From Bacillus massiliigorillae (GTDB taxonomy: Bacteria; Bacillota; Bacilli; Bacillales; DSM-1321), in contig NZ_HG428742.1 of the NCBI RefSeq assembly GCF_000380245.2, forward strand, positions 374,347 through 438,346: 64,000 nt of DNA. Direction: 5' to 3'. Within the stretch, counting starts at the first letter, position 1. Each line of letters opens with the position of its first letter. Below the pieces are notes generated by a model. It was not told the origin of the DNA. It worked only from the letters and a program-made list of their open reading frames with translations, and made no database searches. Made by a program: the position numbers and the translations under genes. Below are positions 23,490 through 33,261 of this stretch, piece by piece.

Positions 23490-25706
23490 TTAGTTTATTT
23501 CAATCATTTTATGATATTCTTCGCTCTTATTTCCTTTTTTAACCACGAGAATAGCATGATAGAGACCCGCCGGCGGAAGCTCTGTTCGTTTAAAACTTTT
23601 TTGTATCAAACCTTTAGGAAGCGGATTCGCTTGATCAAGCAACCCTACATATCGATACGTATCATAATCATATAGAGCAATTGTTAGCTCATCTCCTCCA
23701 TCCGGAACATACATTTCATAGCGGTACGTGTCAGGCAAATCACCGGAACTAAAATAAAAACCCATAATTCGAGGATATTCTGGTTCCTCATTCAAGTATA
23801 TATACGGGATATGTAGGCTTTTAGTTCCCTCTTTCACAAGAAAATATCCTTCATAAACACCTTTTTTTAATTTAGAACCATTTACAGATAACGAAATATA
23901 TACTTTTCTTTTCTCATTTGACTTAAGTGTAAATGAGAATGGCACCTTCCATAATAAACCTACATCATCTTTCGGAATAATAAAAGAATAATGCTTAGAG
24001 TATTTACTTTTGTTCTCAATAACTAATTCTTTCACATGTTGATGTTCACCACGATAACGATTAAACAAACCAAAAGTTAATGAATTCGGATAAAAAAATG
24101 TATCTGCTTGAACTGCTTGATCTATCTGTATACGCCCCGCTCCTTGTTCATACGTTTTATAGTATGTACCATCTGGCTTAGTCAATAGCTTGGCAGTAGA
24201 CATTAATGCCGACTTGATTTGATCTGGCTTCCATTCAGGGTGAGCTTGTTTCAATAAAGCTGCAGCACCAGCTACATGTGGAGCTGCCATGCTCGTTCCC
24301 TGCAAGGCTATATATCCACCTGGAACAGTAGAATCGATAGCTACTCCTGGTGCAACCACATCTGGTTTGATTTCCCAACTAACTGTTACCGGACCGCGAG
24401 AACTAAAGCTTGCTAAATGGTCCTGCTCCTTTAATAGAACTGTTTGCACAAGCATTCTTGGATTTATTTTTAAAAGCTTTTTTAACTGCAATCCTTCTTT
24501 TTTCTCGATTGTCACCGCTGGGACATTAACATTCTTCGTCACACTCCCGATAAAGCCTCCATCAATATCATTATAAATAATGACCCCTACCGCTCCTTTA
24601 TCTTCTGCATTTTTGATTTTTTTTTGCAAACTTATCTTTCCCCGTTTAAGTAAAACTACATACCCGTTCGCATTATTCAACTCTTCCTTCTTTCCATATC
24701 CGCCATCAATCATCTGCTTCGAAGAATAATAACTCCATTCTTTGGCACCGTAAATTTGCTGTAATGGAATTCTCAAACGATTTACCCCTAAACCAACTTG
24801 TAGCGTTGATTGCTTAACAGGCGGATAAGAAGCTCCTACTGATATAGCTTTTGTTGACGTTCCGGGAGAGCCAACGGTCCACGGACTTGGTCCCGAATTA
24901 CCACTTGAAACAACAGCAGTGATACCTAAATCAACTGCTTTATTTAAAGCTAATGTAATGGGTAAGTCTGGCCCATTAATAGTATTTCCTAATGACAGGT
25001 TAATAATATCCATTCGATCTGATATTGCTGCTTCAATAGCGGCAATAATTCCTTCTGATGTTCCCGAACCACCAGGCCCTAACGCCCGATACGCATATAT
25101 TTCAGCACCAGGCGCAACACCTTGCATTTTTCCATTCGCGCTAATAATACCTGCTACATGAGTTCCATGTAACGTTGCAAAGAAAGAAGGGGAAAGCGTT
25201 TCCATCGGGTCATCGTCACCATCTACCAAATCCCTACCACCTTTGTAAACACGTTTCAAATCTGGATGAGTATAATCAATTCCTGTATCAATAACACCTA
25301 TCTTTACACCTTTCCCTGTAACTCTCTGATTTCGATTATCATATAGCCCTTGAATAGCTCGACCTCCTATAAAAGGAACACTCTCATTAATCGTCATTGT
25401 GTAGGAAACTGCCTCATGTAAATAACCTTCACCTATCGCGCGTTTGAATGCTGTTATATCTTTCCGCTTTCCTTCAATAGAGAAACCATAAAGTGCATAA
25501 CGAAAAATTTTTCTGATTGTAATACCAGGATAGTGTCGGGCGAACTGTAATTTAACATTTAAAGATGCTTTATCCTCAGACGTAACGATAGCTATTATGT
25601 TTTTATTTATACTCTCCTCTTCTCTTTTTACATCAGCCTCAGCAGAGCTCGAAAATGCAGCTATAAAGAAAGACAATAATAATAGAAGAAAAATATTTTT
25701 TTTCAT
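23490..25706 (-). CDS. Secreted subtilisin-like serine protease, Vpr type with PA domain
   Basis: Extracellular S8 peptidase of 738 residues. An N-terminal signal peptide (about residues 1-24, cut near AEA) is followed by an inhibitor I9-like propeptide to about 110. The catalytic domain has Asp140 in GVIDTGIDYTHPDL, His180 in HGTHVAGI, oxyanion Asn270 in SSGNSGPS and Ser472 in GTSMAAPHVAG. A protease-associated domain is inserted at about 345-425 (VVLLKRGKISLQKKI, GVIIYNDIDGG), as in Vpr and C5a-peptidase relatives. A beta-sandwich Fn3-like tail follows. No LPXTG or membrane anchor is seen, so it is probably released or loosely wall-bound. Start ATG with AGGAGG. Single-gene unit. Confidence 0.92.
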   Translation of the reverse strand: MKKNIFLLLLLSFFIAAFSSSAEADVKREEESINKNIIAIVTSEDKASLNVKLQFARHYPGITIRKIFRYALYGFSIEGKRKDITAFKRAIGEGYLHEAVSYTMTINESVPFIGGRAIQGLYDNRNQRVTGKGVKIGVIDTGIDYTHPDLKRVYKGGRDLVDGDDDPMETLSPSFFATLHGTHVAGIISANGKMQGVAPGAEIYAYRALGPGGSGTSEGIIAAIEAAISDRMDIINLSLGNTINGPDLPITLALNKAVDLGITAVVSSGNSGPSPWTVGSPGTSTKAISVGASYPPVKQSTLQVGLGVNRLRIPLQQIYGAKEWSYYSSKQMIDGGYGKKEELNNANGYVVLLKRGKISLQKKIKNAEDKGAVGVIIYNDIDGGFIGSVTKNVNVPAVTIEKKEGLQLKKLLKINPRMLVQTVLLKEQDHLASFSSRGPVTVSWEIKPDVVAPGVAIDSTVPGGYIALQGTSMAAPHVAGAAALLKQAHPEWKPDQIKSALMSTAKLLTKPDGTYYKTYEQGAGRIQIDQAVQADTFFYPNSLTFGLFNRYRGEHQHVKELVIENKSKYSKHYSFIIPKDDVGLLWKVPFSFTLKSNEKRKVYISLSVNGSKLKKGVYEGYFLVKEGTKSLHIPYIYLNEEPEYPRIMGFYFSSGDLPDTYRYEMYVPDGGDELTIALYDYDTYRYVGLLDQANPLPKGLIQKSFKRTELPPAGLYHAILVVKKGNKSEEYHKMIEIN

Positions 25707-25786
25707 GCCAAATTCCTCCTCTCTTTATTGTGACTAAACGAAAAAGATGTATGCAAATTTTTTCTCTATAATGCTTTTCCCACAAC

Positions 25787-25820
25787 AAAAAAAAAGACAC
25801 ATCGGGTTATGATGTGTCTT
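25787..25820 (-). terminator. Terminator after wecB
   Basis: AAGACACATC and GATGTGTCTT form a perfect 10-bp stem around a 7-nt loop, followed on the minus strand by nine T. It lies 17 nt after the wecB stop and ends the upp-wecB unit. Confidence 0.93.
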
Positions 25821-25837
25821 TCAATTATGAATTAATC

Positions 25838-26992
25838 TTATTTCTCTAAAGGATTATATGGCTTTGGCACTTCTTTTGTTTGCTTGAAATAGAAGCGGAT
25901 TGCTTTTGCAATTCGTTCTGAAGCTTTTCCATCACCATATGGATTAGCAGCATGTGCCATCGCTTCGTAAGCTTCTTGATTAGTTAAAAGCTCTTTAGCC
26001 ATACCATAGATTGTTTCTTCTTCCGTACCAGCAAGTTTCAATGTACCAGCTTCAATTCCTTCAGGGCGTTCTGTCGTATCACGTAAAACCAATACTGGAA
26101 CAGCAAGTGAAGGAGCTTCTTCTTGTACACCACCTGAATCAGTAAGAATCAAGTGAGCTCTTGAAGCAAAGTTATGGAAGTCATATACATCTAATGGCTC
26201 AATCAATTGAATTCTTGGGTCATTTCCTAGAACTTCATCCGCAATTTCACGTACAACTGGATTTAAGTGAACAGGATAGATCACTTGAACATCATCATGC
26301 TCGTCCACAATACGTTTAACGGCTCTGAACATATTTCGCATAGGTTGTCCCAAATTCTCACGACGATGAGCTGTTAATAAGATTAAACGATCATTTCCAA
26401 GCTTCTCTAATACAGGATGGCTGTACTCTTCCTTAACTGTAGTAGCAAGTGCATCAATCGCTGTATTACCCGTAATAAAAATCGTTTCTTTATCTTTATT
26501 TTCATTCAATAAATTTTCAGCTGACTTAGGCGTTGGTGAAAAATGCAAATCTGCCATAACACCCGTTAGTTGACGATTCATTTCTTCTGGGTATGGAGAG
26601 TACTTATTCCAAGTACGTAATCCTGCCTCAACGTGACCAACAACAATCTTATTATAGAATGCAGCAAGAGCTGCAATAAATGTTGTCGTTGTATCTCCGT
26701 GAACAAGTACGATGTCTGGTTGTACTTCTTTCATGACTTTATCTAAACCTTCTAAACCGCGTGTTGTTACATCAATTAATGTTTGACGGTCTTTCATAAT
26801 GTTTAAATCATAATCAGGTTTAATATCAAAAATCTCCAGAACTTGATCCAGCATTTGTCGGTGTTGAGCAGTTACGGTTACAATCGATTCAAAATGCTGA
26901 GATTGCTTTTGAAGTTCTAAAACTAATGGAGCCATTTTTATAGCTTCAGGTCTCGTCCCGAAGATTGTCATTACCTTAATTCGCTGGGTCAT
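25838..26992 (-). CDS. wecB: UDP-N-acetylglucosamine 2-epimerase (non-hydrolysing)
   Basis: Interconverts UDP-GlcNAc and UDP-ManNAc, supplying ManNAc for wall teichoic acid linkage units or capsule. Motifs: FGTRPEAIKMAPLV, HGDTTTTFIAALAAFYN, GHVEAGLRTWNKYSPYPEEMNR, TAHRRENLG and LTDSGGVQEEAPSL. The in-frame GTG at 27001 lies inside the ribosome site AAAGGTG, so the ATG at 26992 (384 residues) is the start. It follows upp by 15 nt, an arrangement common near atp in Bacilli; also called mnaA or yvyH. Confidence 0.94.
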   Translation of the reverse strand: MTQRIKVMTIFGTRPEAIKMAPLVLELQKQSQHFESIVTVTAQHRQMLDQVLEIFDIKPDYDLNIMKDRQTLIDVTTRGLEGLDKVMKEVQPDIVLVHGDTTTTFIAALAAFYNKIVVGHVEAGLRTWNKYSPYPEEMNRQLTGVMADLHFSPTPKSAENLLNENKDKETIFITGNTAIDALATTVKEEYSHPVLEKLGNDRLILLTAHRRENLGQPMRNMFRAVKRIVDEHDDVQVIYPVHLNPVVREIADEVLGNDPRIQLIEPLDVYDFHNFASRAHLILTDSGGVQEEAPSLAVPVLVLRDTTERPEGIEAGTLKLAGTEEETIYGMAKELLTNQEAYEAMAHAANPYGDGKASERIAKAIRFYFKQTKEVPKPYNPLEK

Positions 26993-27007
26993 CAATATCA
27001 CCTTTTC

Positions 27008-27637
27008 CTATTTTGTTCCGAATAAACGGTCTCCCGCATCACCTAAACCAGGAACAATATAGCCTTTTTCATTTAATTTTTCATCAAGTGCTGCAATGTA
27101 AATATCAACATCTTCATGTGCTTTTTGTAATGCTTCTACACCTTCTGGAGCTGCAATTAAGCACATAAATTTAATATTTTTACCGCCACGCTTTTTAAGT
27201 GAGTTAATTGCTTCGATAGCAGAACCACCTGTTGCAAGCATTGGGTCTACTACGATGAAATCTCTTTCTTCTACATCGCTAGGTAATTTCACATAGTATT
27301 CTACTGGCATTAATGTTTTTGGATCTCTGTAAAGACCGATGTGTCCAACTTTTGCAGCTGGGATTAACTTAAGAATACCGTCTACCATACCAATACCAGC
27401 ACGTAGAATTGGAACGATACCTAATTTCTTACCAGATAAAATTTTAGATTTTGATACTTCAACTGGAGTTTCTACATCTACTTCTTCAAGTGGCATATCA
27501 CGAGTGATTTCAAATGCCATAAGTGTTGCTACTTCATCTACAAGCTCGCGGAATTCTTTCGTACCTGTTGATTTGTCACGAATATATGTTAGCTTGTGTT
27601 GAATTAATGGGTGATCGAATACATAAACTTTTGCCAT
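27008..27637 (-). CDS. upp: Uracil phosphoribosyltransferase
   Basis: Salvages uracil to UMP using PRPP. The 209 residues include the PRPP loop [15 protein letters not shown] near residues 128-142 and the uracil-binding C-terminus [16 protein letters not shown]. Neighbouring glyA and the atp operon are the conserved Bacillus context. A ribosome site GGAGAG precedes the ATG. Confidence 0.97.
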   Translation of the reverse strand: MAKVYVFDHPLIQHKLTYIRDKSTGTKEFRELVDEVATLMAFEITRDMPLEEVDVETPVEVSKSKILSGKKLGIVPILRAGIGMVDGILKLIPAAKVGHIGLYRDPKTLMPVEYYVKLPSDVEERDFIVVDPMLATGGSAIEAINSLKKRGGKNIKFMCLIAAPEGVEALQKAHEDVDIYIAALDEKLNEKGYIVPGLGDAGDRLFGTK

Positions 27638-27852
27638 GGAGGAACTCTCCTTTTCTATTTGAAAGTAATTTTAGGTATTAAAAAAAACACACTTCTGTTA
27701 ATTCTACATAAAAAAATAGCAAGTATCAATAATCTTAATCATATGTTAGAAAAACTTCATTACTTATCATATGATAAAAAGCAGATTGACTCATCGTTTT
27801 TTATTGAACAGGTTTTGTTTTTTCATTATAGTTTTCCCTCTTCACATACAAA

Positions 27853-27888
27853 AAAACTACTAAGCCAAAAATTATGCTTAGTAGTTTT
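27853..27888 (-). terminator. Terminator after glyA
   Basis: A perfect 13-bp stem, AAAACTACTAAGC (27853-27865) with GCTTAGTAGTTTT (27876-27888), and a T-run on the minus strand. It sits 9 nt after the glyA stop, so upp (259 nt further on) needs its own promoter in 27638-27850; none could be fixed by eye. Confidence 0.93.
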
Positions 27889-27896
27889 TATTTTTA

Positions 27897-29138
27897 TTAA
27901 AGTGATGGATAAAGCTCGTACTTTCCTGATAATGCTTCAACACGTTGTTTTGCTTCAGCTAATTTTGCTTCGTCTTCAGGATTTTTTAGTGCTAATCCAA
28001 TTAGGCTAGCAATTTCGTCCATATCTTCTTCAACAAAGCCACGAGATGTTACCGCTGCTGTACCGATACGAATACCACTAGTAACAAATGGCTTTTCCTT
28101 ATCGAATGGAATCGCATTTTTGTTAACTGTTATACCAATTTCATCTAGTACATGCTCCGCTACTTTACCAGTAAGATTAAATCCACTTACGTCTACTAGA
28201 ATTAAGTGATTGTCCGTTCCATCAGATACTAGGCGGAAACCTTCTTTCTTTAAGCCTTCCGCAAGACGTTTAGCGTTTTTAATAATATTAGCTGCATACT
28301 CTTTGAAAGAATCTTGTAATGCTTCTCCTAATGCTACTGCTTTACCTGCAATAACATGCATCAATGGTCCACCTTGAACCCCAGGGAATACAGTTTTATC
28401 GATTTTCTTTCCATATTCTTCTTTACAAAGAATCATCCCACCACGAGGTCCGCGCAATGTTTTATGAGTAGTTGTTGTTACAAAGTCGGCGTATGGAACC
28501 GGGCTTTCATGTAAGCCAGTAGCAACTAATCCGGCGATATGTGCCATATCCACCATGAATAGTGCACCTACTTCATCAGCAATCTCTTTAAACTTCTTAA
28601 AATCAATTGCACGAGGGTATGCACTAGCCCCAGCAACAATTAGTTTTGGCTTATGTTCTAAAGCTTTCGCACGAACATCATCATAATCAATACGGTTTGT
28701 AACTTCATCTACACCATATTCTACGAAATTATAAAGAATTCCACTGAAGTTTACGTGGCTACCATGCGTTAAGTGACCACCGTGAGATAAATTCATTCCA
28801 AGTACCGTGTCGCCAGGCTCTAGAATTGTAAAGTATACAGCCATATTAGCTTGTGCACCTGAATGTGGTTGTACGTTAACATATTCTGCTCCGAAAATTT
28901 CTTTCGCACGATCTCTTGCTAAATCTTCTACAACATCCACATGCTCACAGCCACCATAGTAACGTTTTCCAGGATAACCTTCCGCATATTTATTTGTTAA
29001 AACTGAACCTTGAGCTTCCATAACCGCTTCACTTACAAAGTTTTCAGAAGCAATTAACTCGATTTTTGTTCTTTGACGCTTTAATTCATCTTGAATCACA
29101 TCATATACTTGTTTGTCTTGTTCGATTAAATGTTTCAT
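27897..29138 (-). CDS. glyA: Serine hydroxymethyltransferase
   Basis: PLP enzyme converting serine and tetrahydrofolate to glycine and methylene-tetrahydrofolate. It contains the PLP lysine motif [16 protein letters not shown] and the active-site [10 protein letters not shown] and [11 protein letters not shown] segments. AGGAGG abuts an ATG at 29144 but lies 6 nt before the ATG at 29138, so the latter is preferred (413 residues, [13 protein letters not shown]). Codon use is ordinary. It lies between ywlG and upp, as in B. subtilis. Confidence 0.96.
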   Translation of the reverse strand: MKHLIEQDKQVYDVIQDELKRQRTKIELIASENFVSEAVMEAQGSVLTNKYAEGYPGKRYYGGCEHVDVVEDLARDRAKEIFGAEYVNVQPHSGAQANMAVYFTILEPGDTVLGMNLSHGGHLTHGSHVNFSGILYNFVEYGVDEVTNRIDYDDVRAKALEHKPKLIVAGASAYPRAIDFKKFKEIADEVGALFMVDMAHIAGLVATGLHESPVPYADFVTTTTHKTLRGPRGGMILCKEEYGKKIDKTVFPGVQGGPLMHVIAGKAVALGEALQDSFKEYAANIIKNAKRLAEGLKKEGFRLVSDGTDNHLILVDVSGFNLTGKVAEHVLDEIGITVNKNAIPFDKEKPFVTSGIRIGTAAVTSRGFVEEDMDEIASLIGLALKNPEDEAKLAEAKQRVEALSGKYELYPSL

Positions 29139-29335
29139 TGCCATCCTCCTAGTATTGTTGCATCGCCGTATTGGCAAACACATCGCATTTACACGTAACT
29201 TTTTAGAAAATTCAACCTTATTTTAACACGTTCGCCTTCTCATGAATAGTACCTAAACTTTATCTAACTAAATAAAAATAAAATAGTTAAATTACGAACA
29301 TTTTAATTTATATGTATTTTTTTATTCGTTTTTTT

Positions 29336-29370
29336 AAAAACCTCTGATTAATCATTGATTAACCAGAGGT
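29336..29370 (-). terminator. Terminator after ywlG
   Basis: On the minus strand ACCTCTGGTTAATCA pairs with TTAATCAGAGGT, followed by TTTTAAAAAAAC. It lies about 40 nt after the ywlG stop. Confidence 0.85.
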
Positions 29371-29408
29371 CTCGAAAAAAGATGTCATTGATTACAAATC
29401 TTCATTTA

Positions 29409-29984
29409 TCATCTATCAATATCACCATAATTCGCTCGCACTCCGCCAATTAGTTTCGGACGAGAAACAGCCATTGTGACATGGGCTTGTCCAATGCTTT
29501 TCGTTTTTGAGCGAACTGGTACAGCAACATGCTTCAAATGCATGCCAATAAAAGTATCACCAATATCAATACCAGCTTCGGCACGAATATGTTCCACCAC
29601 AACTGCGTCATTTAAGTTTTGATAAGCAAATGTTGCAAGTGCACCTCCAGCAGAACGAATTGGCACAACAGATACTTCCTCATAACCATATCGCTCCATC
29701 GTAGAAGCCTCTACAACAAGTGCTCGATTTAAATGTTCACAGCATTGATAAGCAATAGCAATATTGTGCTCCTTTGCAAACTGATAAGTCGTTTGGAATA
29801 TAGCTTCGGCAACTTCTAATGTTCCAGCTGTTCCAATATGTTCCCCAACTACTTCGCTTGTACTGCAGCCAATCACCAGTTGTTTACAACGGGCAAAATT
29901 CGAGTGCGCTTGTAAATCAGAAAGAGCCTGCTTCAAGTGTACTTTAATTGATTCTAAATCTGTTGCATCTATTTTCTCTTTCAT
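29409..29984 (-). CDS. ywlG: DUF436 / TIGR01440 family protein of unknown function
   Basis: Homologue of B. subtilis YwlG, a conserved cytoplasmic protein without assigned reaction. The predicted 191 residues contain [28 protein letters not shown] and [20 protein letters not shown], the conserved blocks of the family; the two adjacent cysteines could bind a metal. An ATG at 30002 is in frame, but its second and following codons form the ribosome site GGGAGG, favouring the ATG at 29984. It follows rpiB closely and is probably cotranscribed. Confidence 0.85.
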   Translation of the reverse strand: MKEKIDATDLESIKVHLKQALSDLQAHSNFARCKQLVIGCSTSEVVGEHIGTAGTLEVAEAIFQTTYQFAKEHNIAIAYQCCEHLNRALVVEASTMERYGYEEVSVVPIRSAGGALATFAYQNLNDAVVVEHIRAEAGIDIGDTFIGMHLKHVAVPVRSKTKSIGQAHVTMAVSRPKLIGGVRANYGDIDR

Positions 29985-30004
29985 CCCTACAAAACCTCCC
30001 ATTC

Positions 30005-30457
30005 TTATAGCGATGGATTAGCATTTTCATATTGAGTAATTTTATTTACTCGATTTTCGTGACGTCCACCTTCAAAATCAGTTGTTAACCAAATTTTCGC
30101 GATATCTCTTGCTAATCCTGGTCCAATTACACGTTCACCCATAGCAAGCATATTGGTATCATTATGCTCACGAGTAGCTTTCGCGCTAAATGTATCGTGT
30201 ACAAGTGCACAGCGAATACCTTTAACTTTATTTGCAGCTATACTCATACCAATTCCAGTACCACAAATTAGAATCCCTCTATCAAATTCACCGTTTGCTA
30301 CTTTCTCTGCTACTGGAAGTGCATAGTCTGGATAATCTACAGACGTCGAACACTCACATCCAAAGTCTTCGTATTGAATGCCCATTTCCTCTAGTAATGA
30401 TTTAATTTCTTCACGAATATTAATACCACCGTGATCTGATGCGATAGCTACTTTCAT
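30005..30457 (-). CDS. rpiB: Ribose-5-phosphate isomerase B
   Basis: Interconverts ribose-5-P and ribulose-5-P (RpiB/LacAB fold), 150 residues. The active-site cysteine is in [23 protein letters not shown], and the phosphate-contacting segment is SDHGGINI. In B. subtilis the same gene (ywlF) follows ywlE. A promoter is visible just upstream. Confidence 0.95.
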   Translation of the reverse strand: MKVAIASDHGGINIREEIKSLLEEMGIQYEDFGCECSTSVDYPDYALPVAEKVANGEFDRGILICGTGIGMSIAANKVKGIRCALVHDTFSAKATREHNDTNMLAMGERVIGPGLARDIAKIWLTTDFEGGRHENRVNKITQYENANPSL

Positions 30458-30491
30458 CTTGATCGTCTCCTTTTGACATTGAATGTATTGA

Positions 30492-30521
30492 ATTTTAGTA
30501 AGTACTAAAGAAACAAGTCAA
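30492..30521 (-). promoter_or_regulatory. SigA-type promoter of rpiB-ywlG
   Basis: On the minus strand TTGACT (30516-30521) and TAAAAT (30492-30497) are spaced 18 nt apart, 35 nt before the rpiB start. Consensus-based only. Confidence 0.55.
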
Positions 30522-30561
30522 CATTTACACATTTCTTAGACATTCATTTTATGTAGATGAA

Positions 30562-31851
30562 TTACATTTGAAAACGGGTAATTGTTTTCTTTAGCTTATC
30601 AGCTTGTGCTTGTAAGTCAATCGTTAACTTCTCTACATTATCTATAACAATAACTTGCTCTTGCGTTGAAGCTGCTACTTCAGCAGCTCCTGCTGAAGTC
30701 TCCTCAGCTATAGCAGCAACTTCCTGCGACTTAAGTGCTGTTTTCTCTACACTAATCATTTGTCTTTCTACTAATTCTGTAATGTCATTTACAGATTCTA
30801 CAACCTTATGAACCGTCTTTGTCATTTCCTCGATGCTTGCATTTGTTGTAACACCTTTATCTGCTTCACCATTTGCAATATCGACTTGTTCTCGTATTTG
30901 CTTCACAACACCTTTAACTTCATGTTGAATATTTTGAATGAGTTCAGTAATTCCTTGCACAGCTTCTGCACTTTGATCAGCTAGAAGACGAACTTCTTCC
31001 GCAACCACCGCAAAACCTTTACCATGCTCTCCAGCTCTTGCTGCTTCAATAGAAGCATTGAGCGCCAATAGATTCGTTTGTTTCGCAATATCCCCTACTA
31101 ATTGAATAATAGCTTCAACCCTCTTGGCATTCTCCTCTAACCTTTTCACAGAAAGTAATGATTCTTTATTCTCTTTTGCTAATCTTTGAATACCCGAAAT
31201 AAGAGAATGAATAATTTCTTTACTATGTACTAATTCATCTACCATTTCTCTTGAAACCTGGACAGAAGAATGCGCCTTCTCTTGAACAACCTTCGCAATC
31301 GTCATGATTTCTTCAACCGACTCCGCATTTTCTTGAATAGAAATAGCGGAACTATCAGCACCAAGTGATATTTCATTTATAGTTCCACTTATATTATCCG
31401 CTTGCTCAGCAGCAACAGATGATTCATGAGAAATGGTAATCACTTTATTATTTGTTTCCTGAAAATTCTCTTCTATGCTTTGGACCATAAGACGCAAATT
31501 AGATAACATGTGATTAAACGTAATACCTAAAGAACGAATTTCATCGTCTGATTTCGAAATTTCTAAATCATGTTTAATGTTCCCTTCAGCTGCATTAATA
31601 GCTACCTGCTCTAATCGTTGCAGAGGCTTAATAATAAAACCAGCTGCAAAGAAAGCGATAATACCAGACCAAATAATCCCTGCCGCTAAAGTGATTATTG
31701 TAAATAATACCTCATTAAATCCACTAAAGAACATAGGATATAAGACATAAATAAAAACTCCACTAGTTGAATAAGTTACGAGTGCAACAATTGTGATAAG
31801 TAACACTAGCTTCTTACGTAACCCAAATCGAAAAACTCTCTTCTCTTCCAT
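30562..31851 (-). CDS. Methyl-accepting chemotaxis protein without extracellular sensor domain
   Basis: Chemoreceptor of 429 residues. Two membrane helices at about 14-35 and 44-72 are joined by a loop of only some ten residues, so there is no outside ligand domain. A HAMP segment follows ([20 protein letters not shown], about 72-125), then a long cytoplasmic coiled coil with the hairpin tip [43 protein letters not shown], which binds CheA/CheW. It probably senses a membrane or cytoplasmic signal or works with a partner protein. It separates rpiB from ywlE, which are adjacent in B. subtilis. Confidence 0.9.
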   Translation of the reverse strand: MEEKRVFRFGLRKKLVLLITIVALVTYSTSGVFIYVLYPMFFSGFNEVLFTIITLAAGIIWSGIIAFFAAGFIIKPLQRLEQVAINAAEGNIKHDLEISKSDDEIRSLGITFNHMLSNLRLMVQSIEENFQETNNKVITISHESSVAAEQADNISGTINEISLGADSSAISIQENAESVEEIMTIAKVVQEKAHSSVQVSREMVDELVHSKEIIHSLISGIQRLAKENKESLLSVKRLEENAKRVEAIIQLVGDIAKQTNLLALNASIEAARAGEHGKGFAVVAEEVRLLADQSAEAVQGITELIQNIQHEVKGVVKQIREQVDIANGEADKGVTTNASIEEMTKTVHKVVESVNDITELVERQMISVEKTALKSQEVAAIAEETSAGAAEVAASTQEQVIVIDNVEKLTIDLQAQADKLKKTITRFQM

Positions 31852-31936
31852 GCTATACCTCCTAAGAAATGATTTTTCTATTACGAATGTAATCTAACTA
31901 GGAGATTTATATCCCCACTCTAATACAAGTGTGATT

Positions 31937-32383
31937 CTACTCGTCATTTAATTTAATCGTTAATCGATCAATGAGCTCATTAAGCTCCTTAAATGTTGCC
32001 TCATAATGTGATTTCAAGCCACCATATGGATCAATAACGTCCTCATATATCACATCTTGTTGAACAAAACCTTTTAATGTATGGACCTTATCACTATATT
32101 GAGGATACATTTGCTGAATATGTACAGCATGCGCATTTGTCATTGTTAAAATATGAGTAGCCCAATCCACATGCTCTATTGTTAGAGAATTAGAGGAATG
32201 TTGATGAACAATTTGATGCTCAGCTAATACATCTCTAGCATGTTGCGACGCAAGTTGTCCATCGCTTGCATATATCCCAGCTGATCTTACTTCTACTCCT
32301 GAGAGTGCATTATTTTTTAATATAGCTTCTGCCATTGGACTTCTACATGTATTTCCCGTACAAACAAAAAGTACTTTTTTCAT
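31937..32383 (-). CDS. ywlE: Protein-arginine phosphatase, low molecular weight phosphatase fold
   Basis: Removes phosphate from phosphoarginine on proteins marked by McsB for ClpCP degradation. The P-loop VCTGNTCRSPMAEAI has nucleophile Cys8 and Arg14, and the general acid is in DVIDPYGG. Thr12 sits in the position that in YwlE gives arginine phosphatase specificity, where tyrosine phosphatases have Ile. The 148 residues match the family. Its usual neighbour mntP is 21 kb away here. Confidence 0.9.
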   Translation of the reverse strand: MKKVLFVCTGNTCRSPMAEAILKNNALSGVEVRSAGIYASDGQLASQHARDVLAEHQIVHQHSSNSLTIEHVDWATHILTMTNAHAVHIQQMYPQYSDKVHTLKGFVQQDVIYEDVIDPYGGLKSHYEATFKELNELIDRLTIKLNDE

Positions 32384-32826
32384 GAAATTCCTCCTTTTTT
32401 ATTAGTATAAGACACTATGTCAAAATTCTACATATAGCTTCACAGGCTTTTTCTTCAATTGTTAAAGCAACCTATATCTATAAGTAAAATGAATAGCTAC
32501 TAAAACAACAAAAAATGATGTTGTCTTAATGTTAATCGCATCAAACATTACTAAATTTGGAGTAAAATCATCATTCAATCAAAAGTGACTACATTCTCAT
32601 TAATGTTAAAAAACATTAAAAGCAATCAAACATATTTCTACGTTACATATCGGTACATACACTGAAATATGAAGGAAAACATTCTATTCTTAATCTCTCA
32701 CACTAAAAAAATAAGCCATGCACCAGCCATAAAGACATGCCATTCTTGGAAACTCTCCAAAATGGTTTGACTTATGACCAAGCATGGCAAGTACAAGCTT
32801 TGGTATGAAGTAAAATTAGAGAATCA
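32384..32826. other. AT-rich gap beside the actin module with TTAATGTT repeats and a long hairpin
   Basis: A 443-nt stretch without a gene, at the left edge of the inserted block. TTAATGTT recurs near 32527 and forms the inverted repeat TTAATGTT-AAAA-AACATTAA near 32600-32620; a related TTTTAATGTT lies upstream of the actin gene near 34471. A long stem-loop occupies 32715-32788. Partition loci carry centromere repeats near the actin gene, so this is a possible centromere, but the repeats are too few and irregular to be sure. Confidence 0.35.
32711..32788 (-). terminator. Long stem-loop after the putative adaptor gene
   Basis: GCCATGC (32715-32721) pairs with GCATGGC (32782-32788). Inside, CATAAAG pairs with CTTATG, and CCATTCTTGGA pairs with TCCAAAATGG, giving one hairpin of about 74 nt. 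On the minus strand it is followed by TTATTTTTTTAG, so it can end the actin operon. It is longer than a normal terminator and may have a second role, for example as a DNA structure. Confidence 0.6.
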
Positions 32827-33204
32827 TCAAAAGTTCAGATTAAATAGTGCTGATTCTGCCTTCTTAACGCCTCGATCAATTCTCTCCTCTTCTTCCTCAG
32901 TAAATCTAGAATCATTTTTGGTTTGATTCATTTTTTCTAATAACGTGGTCAAACTTTCTCCATTGTTCGTTGCATTAGACATAACCATCGCCATTAATTG
33001 GAGCATATCTTCATTAAAGGTAACGGAGTTTTGCTGCTTATGCATCATCTGACGTAAAGCTTCTTTCACCGTTGCTGTAGTTGACCTATTCTCTAAATAT
33101 TCTATTAATTCAGTATCGCTAGCGTCTTCTGTATTTAATGTGAAAGTATAGAATCTACGCTTCTGATTTAGTTGGTTTTTAGTTCCTGATGAACCTCTTC
33201 CCAT
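32827..33204 (-). CDS. Small protein paired with a ParM-like actin, putative adaptor
   Basis: A 125-residue hydrophilic protein of no firmly recognised family. The basic start GRGSSGTKNQLNQKRRFYTFTLNTED and the following helices (DTELIEYLENRSTTATVKEALRQMMHK) recall the ribbon-helix-helix DNA-binding half of ParR-type adaptors; the rest is acidic and helical (RFTEEEEERIDRGVKKAESAL). It begins 57 nt after the actin gene in the same orientation, which is where adaptors lie in type II partition operons. Start ATG at 33204 with AAAGGGTG. The role as adaptor is inferred from context. Confidence 0.55.
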   Translation of the reverse strand: MGRGSSGTKNQLNQKRRFYTFTLNTEDASDTELIEYLENRSTTATVKEALRQMMHKQQNSVTFNEDMLQLMAMVMSNATNNGESLTTLLEKMNQTKNDSRFTEEEEERIDRGVKKAESALFNLNF

Positions 33205-33261
33205 CAAAATCACCCTTTCTATGTTACGAAGAAGGACTCTTAATTGGACTCCTTCAAATGG

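Noticed and set aside
27611..28009. 132-codon plus-strand open frame
   Set aside because: It spans the upp start, the glyA terminator and the glyA 3' end, with no ribosome site and AT-rich composition throughout.
29139..29338. Purine or glycine riboswitch upstream of glyA
   Set aside because: The 200-nt region shows none of the conserved junction motifs.
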